A stretch of DNA of 6,386 nt from Ignavibacteria bacterium (lineage in GTDB: Bacteria; Bacteroidota; Ignavibacteria; Ignavibacteriales; Melioribacteraceae): the NCBI GenBank assembly GCA_011049495.1, contig DSBF01000544.1, positions 1 to 6,386 of the forward strand. Direction: 5' to 3'. The notes below the pieces were generated by a model that saw only the letters and a list, made by a program, of their open reading frames with translations, was not told where the DNA came from and made no database searches. Position numbers and translations under genes: made by a program. Below are positions 5,631 through 6,386 of this stretch, one piece after another (the first letter of the stretch is position 1; each line of letters opens with the position of its first letter).

Positions 5631-5945
5631 TTAAGAGCGTAAATGAAAATCAATTTTTGAAATTAAATCGTTAATCTTGTTTTTTAATTGAGTCTTTTCT
5701 TCATCGTTAAATAATCCGCCGAATTGCGAATTTTCCGTATCGATGAAAGCGTTATTAAGTTTAGTTTCTATATCGTCTACTTTTAGTTTTAGTACCTCAT
5801 TCTCTTTTTCTAATTGTTTAATTCTTTTGTGAAGAGTTTTATTCTCTTCGGATACTTCAGAAGTTCTTTGAATATGTTTATAAACTTGTTTTTCTAGGGA
5901 AGAAAGTTCATCCATAAAAAAATCATATTTCGAGGAATCAGGCAA
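5631..5945 (-). CDS. Small coiled-coil protein between pheT and zapA, possibly ZapB-like
   Basis: A 104-residue protein dominated by heptad-like charged sequence (about 12-65: LSSLEKQVYKHIQ..., IKQLEKENEVLKLKVDDIETKL), then a short FGGLFNDEEKTQLKNKINDLISKI helix. There is no signal peptide or membrane segment. I recognise no conserved catalytic domain. Position immediately before zapA and the coiled-coil build suggest a division-ring partner of the ZapB type, but sequence alone cannot separate this from any other coiled coil. The likely start is the TTG at 5945, directly abutting the pheT stop, because GGAGG in the last pheT codons sits 4 nt before it, the same spacing as at rny. The next option is the ATG at 5915, which has no SD. 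Translation is probably coupled to pheT. Confidence 0.75.
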   Translation of the reverse strand: MPDSSKYDFFMDELSSLEKQVYKHIQRTSEVSEENKTLHKRIKQLEKENEVLKLKVDDIETKLNNAFIDTENSQFGGLFNDEEKTQLKNKINDLISKIDFHLRS

Positions 5946-6386
5946 TTATCCTCCGCGCAATTGTGCGTTTAATTTTCTTTTAACGGTTTCGATAGCATTC
6001 CAAAAATCTTTTTCAACCTCTTCTTCAGTTAAAGTTCTAGTTGAATCGAAATATTCTAACTGAAAAGCAAGGCTTTTTTTGCCCTCACCTAAGCTATCAC
6101 TTTCAAAGATATCGAATAACTTTATATTTTTCAATAGCTTAGAACTACCCTCTTTAATTGTTTTTTCTACCTCAAAATTATTGATTTTCTTATCAAGAAC
6201 AAATGCACAATCTCTAATTACTTTTGGATATTTTAATAATTGGGTAAAGGCTTTTACTTTTATTTCAATTTTCTTCAATTCATCAATGTTAATTTCTGCA
6301 GCAAACACATCTTGTTCGATATCATAATCTTTCAGCAAACTTTCTTCAACTTGTCCGATTTTACATACTTCAACACTATTATAAGA
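5946..6386 (-). CDS. pheT: Phenylalanyl-tRNA synthetase beta subunit, C-terminal part (continues past window)
   Basis: The last 146 residues of the large subunit of the alpha2-beta2 enzyme that charges tRNA-Phe. The frame is open through the right edge, so the gene starts outside. The start of this stretch, IGQVEESLLKDYDIEQDVFAAEINIDEL, is the junction where the B3/4-core part ends. It is followed by the FDX-ACB (anticodon-binding) domain: YPKVIRDCAFVLDKKI, SKLLKNIKLFDIFESDSLGEGKKSLAFQLEYF, and STRTLTEEEVEKDFWNAIETV, ending NAQLRGG, all hallmark positions of PheT. An internal ATG at 6338 is not a start. It is the first gene of a tight minus-strand run with the coiled-coil gene and zapA. Confidence 0.95.
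   Translation of the reverse strand, partial: SYNSVEVCKIGQVEESLLKDYDIEQDVFAAEINIDELKKIEIKVKAFTQLLKYPKVIRDCAFVLDKKINNFEVEKTIKEGSSKLLKNIKLFDIFESDSLGEGKKSLAFQLEYFDSTRTLTEEEVEKDFWNAIETVKRKLNAQLRGG
5950..5954 (-). promoter_or_regulatory. Ribosome binding site inside the pheT end, supporting a TTG start
   Basis: The last Gly-Gly-stop of pheT reads GGA GGA TAA, giving GGAGG-ATAA-TTG on the minus strand. The 4-nt spacer equals that of rny, so the unusual TTG is credible. Confidence 0.55.

Noticed and set aside
6079..6327. Plus-strand ORF opposite the pheT C-terminal domain
   Set aside because: It lies wholly antisense to a conserved FDX-ACB domain and shows no family motif.

Overview
The window is AT-rich and reads as a chromosomal segment of a bacterium from the Bacteroidota/Chlorobiota/Ignavibacteriota side of the tree. 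The minus-strand order pheT - small coiled-coil protein - zapA - structured RNA - rny - coaE is a housekeeping arrangement I associate with that superphylum. Clear GGAGG-type ribosome binding sites in front of several genes fit an Ignavibacteria-like lineage better than a typical Bacteroidetes. This placement is inference from gene order and base composition, not from a search.

Left end, plus strand, 2-1669: a Type II restriction-modification pair. A beta-class (N4-cytosine or N6-adenine) DNA methyltransferase, missing its N-terminus at the window edge, is followed with an ATGA start/stop overlap by an endonuclease of the MjaI family, whose founding member cuts CTAG. Each gene is split by a single-base loss in a short homopolymer (T4 near 316-319, A6 at 1320-1325). 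Adding one base back restores a continuous family-like protein in both cases. The methyltransferase also carries a C-terminal domain resembling staphylococcal nuclease, with a partly eroded active site.

Right of this, everything is on the minus strand. From right to left these are the end of pheT (Phe-tRNA synthetase beta chain), a 104-residue coiled-coil protein that could be a ZapB-like partner, zapA (FtsZ-ring associated), a GC-rich structured RNA of about 210 nt that is most likely 6S RNA, rny (membrane-anchored RNase Y), a 200-bp nested palindromic repeat, coaE (dephospho-CoA kinase), and a monofunctional proline dehydrogenase. pheT to zapA are tightly packed and probably cotranscribed. 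The proline dehydrogenase has its own plausible promoter and SD. It converges on the restriction gene with a 9-bp gap, and a palindrome overlaps both stop codons.

The least ordinary items are the doubly frameshifted RM pair, the methyltransferase-nuclease fusion, and the MITE-like repeat that appears to have a second palindromic repeat nested inside it between rny and coaE.
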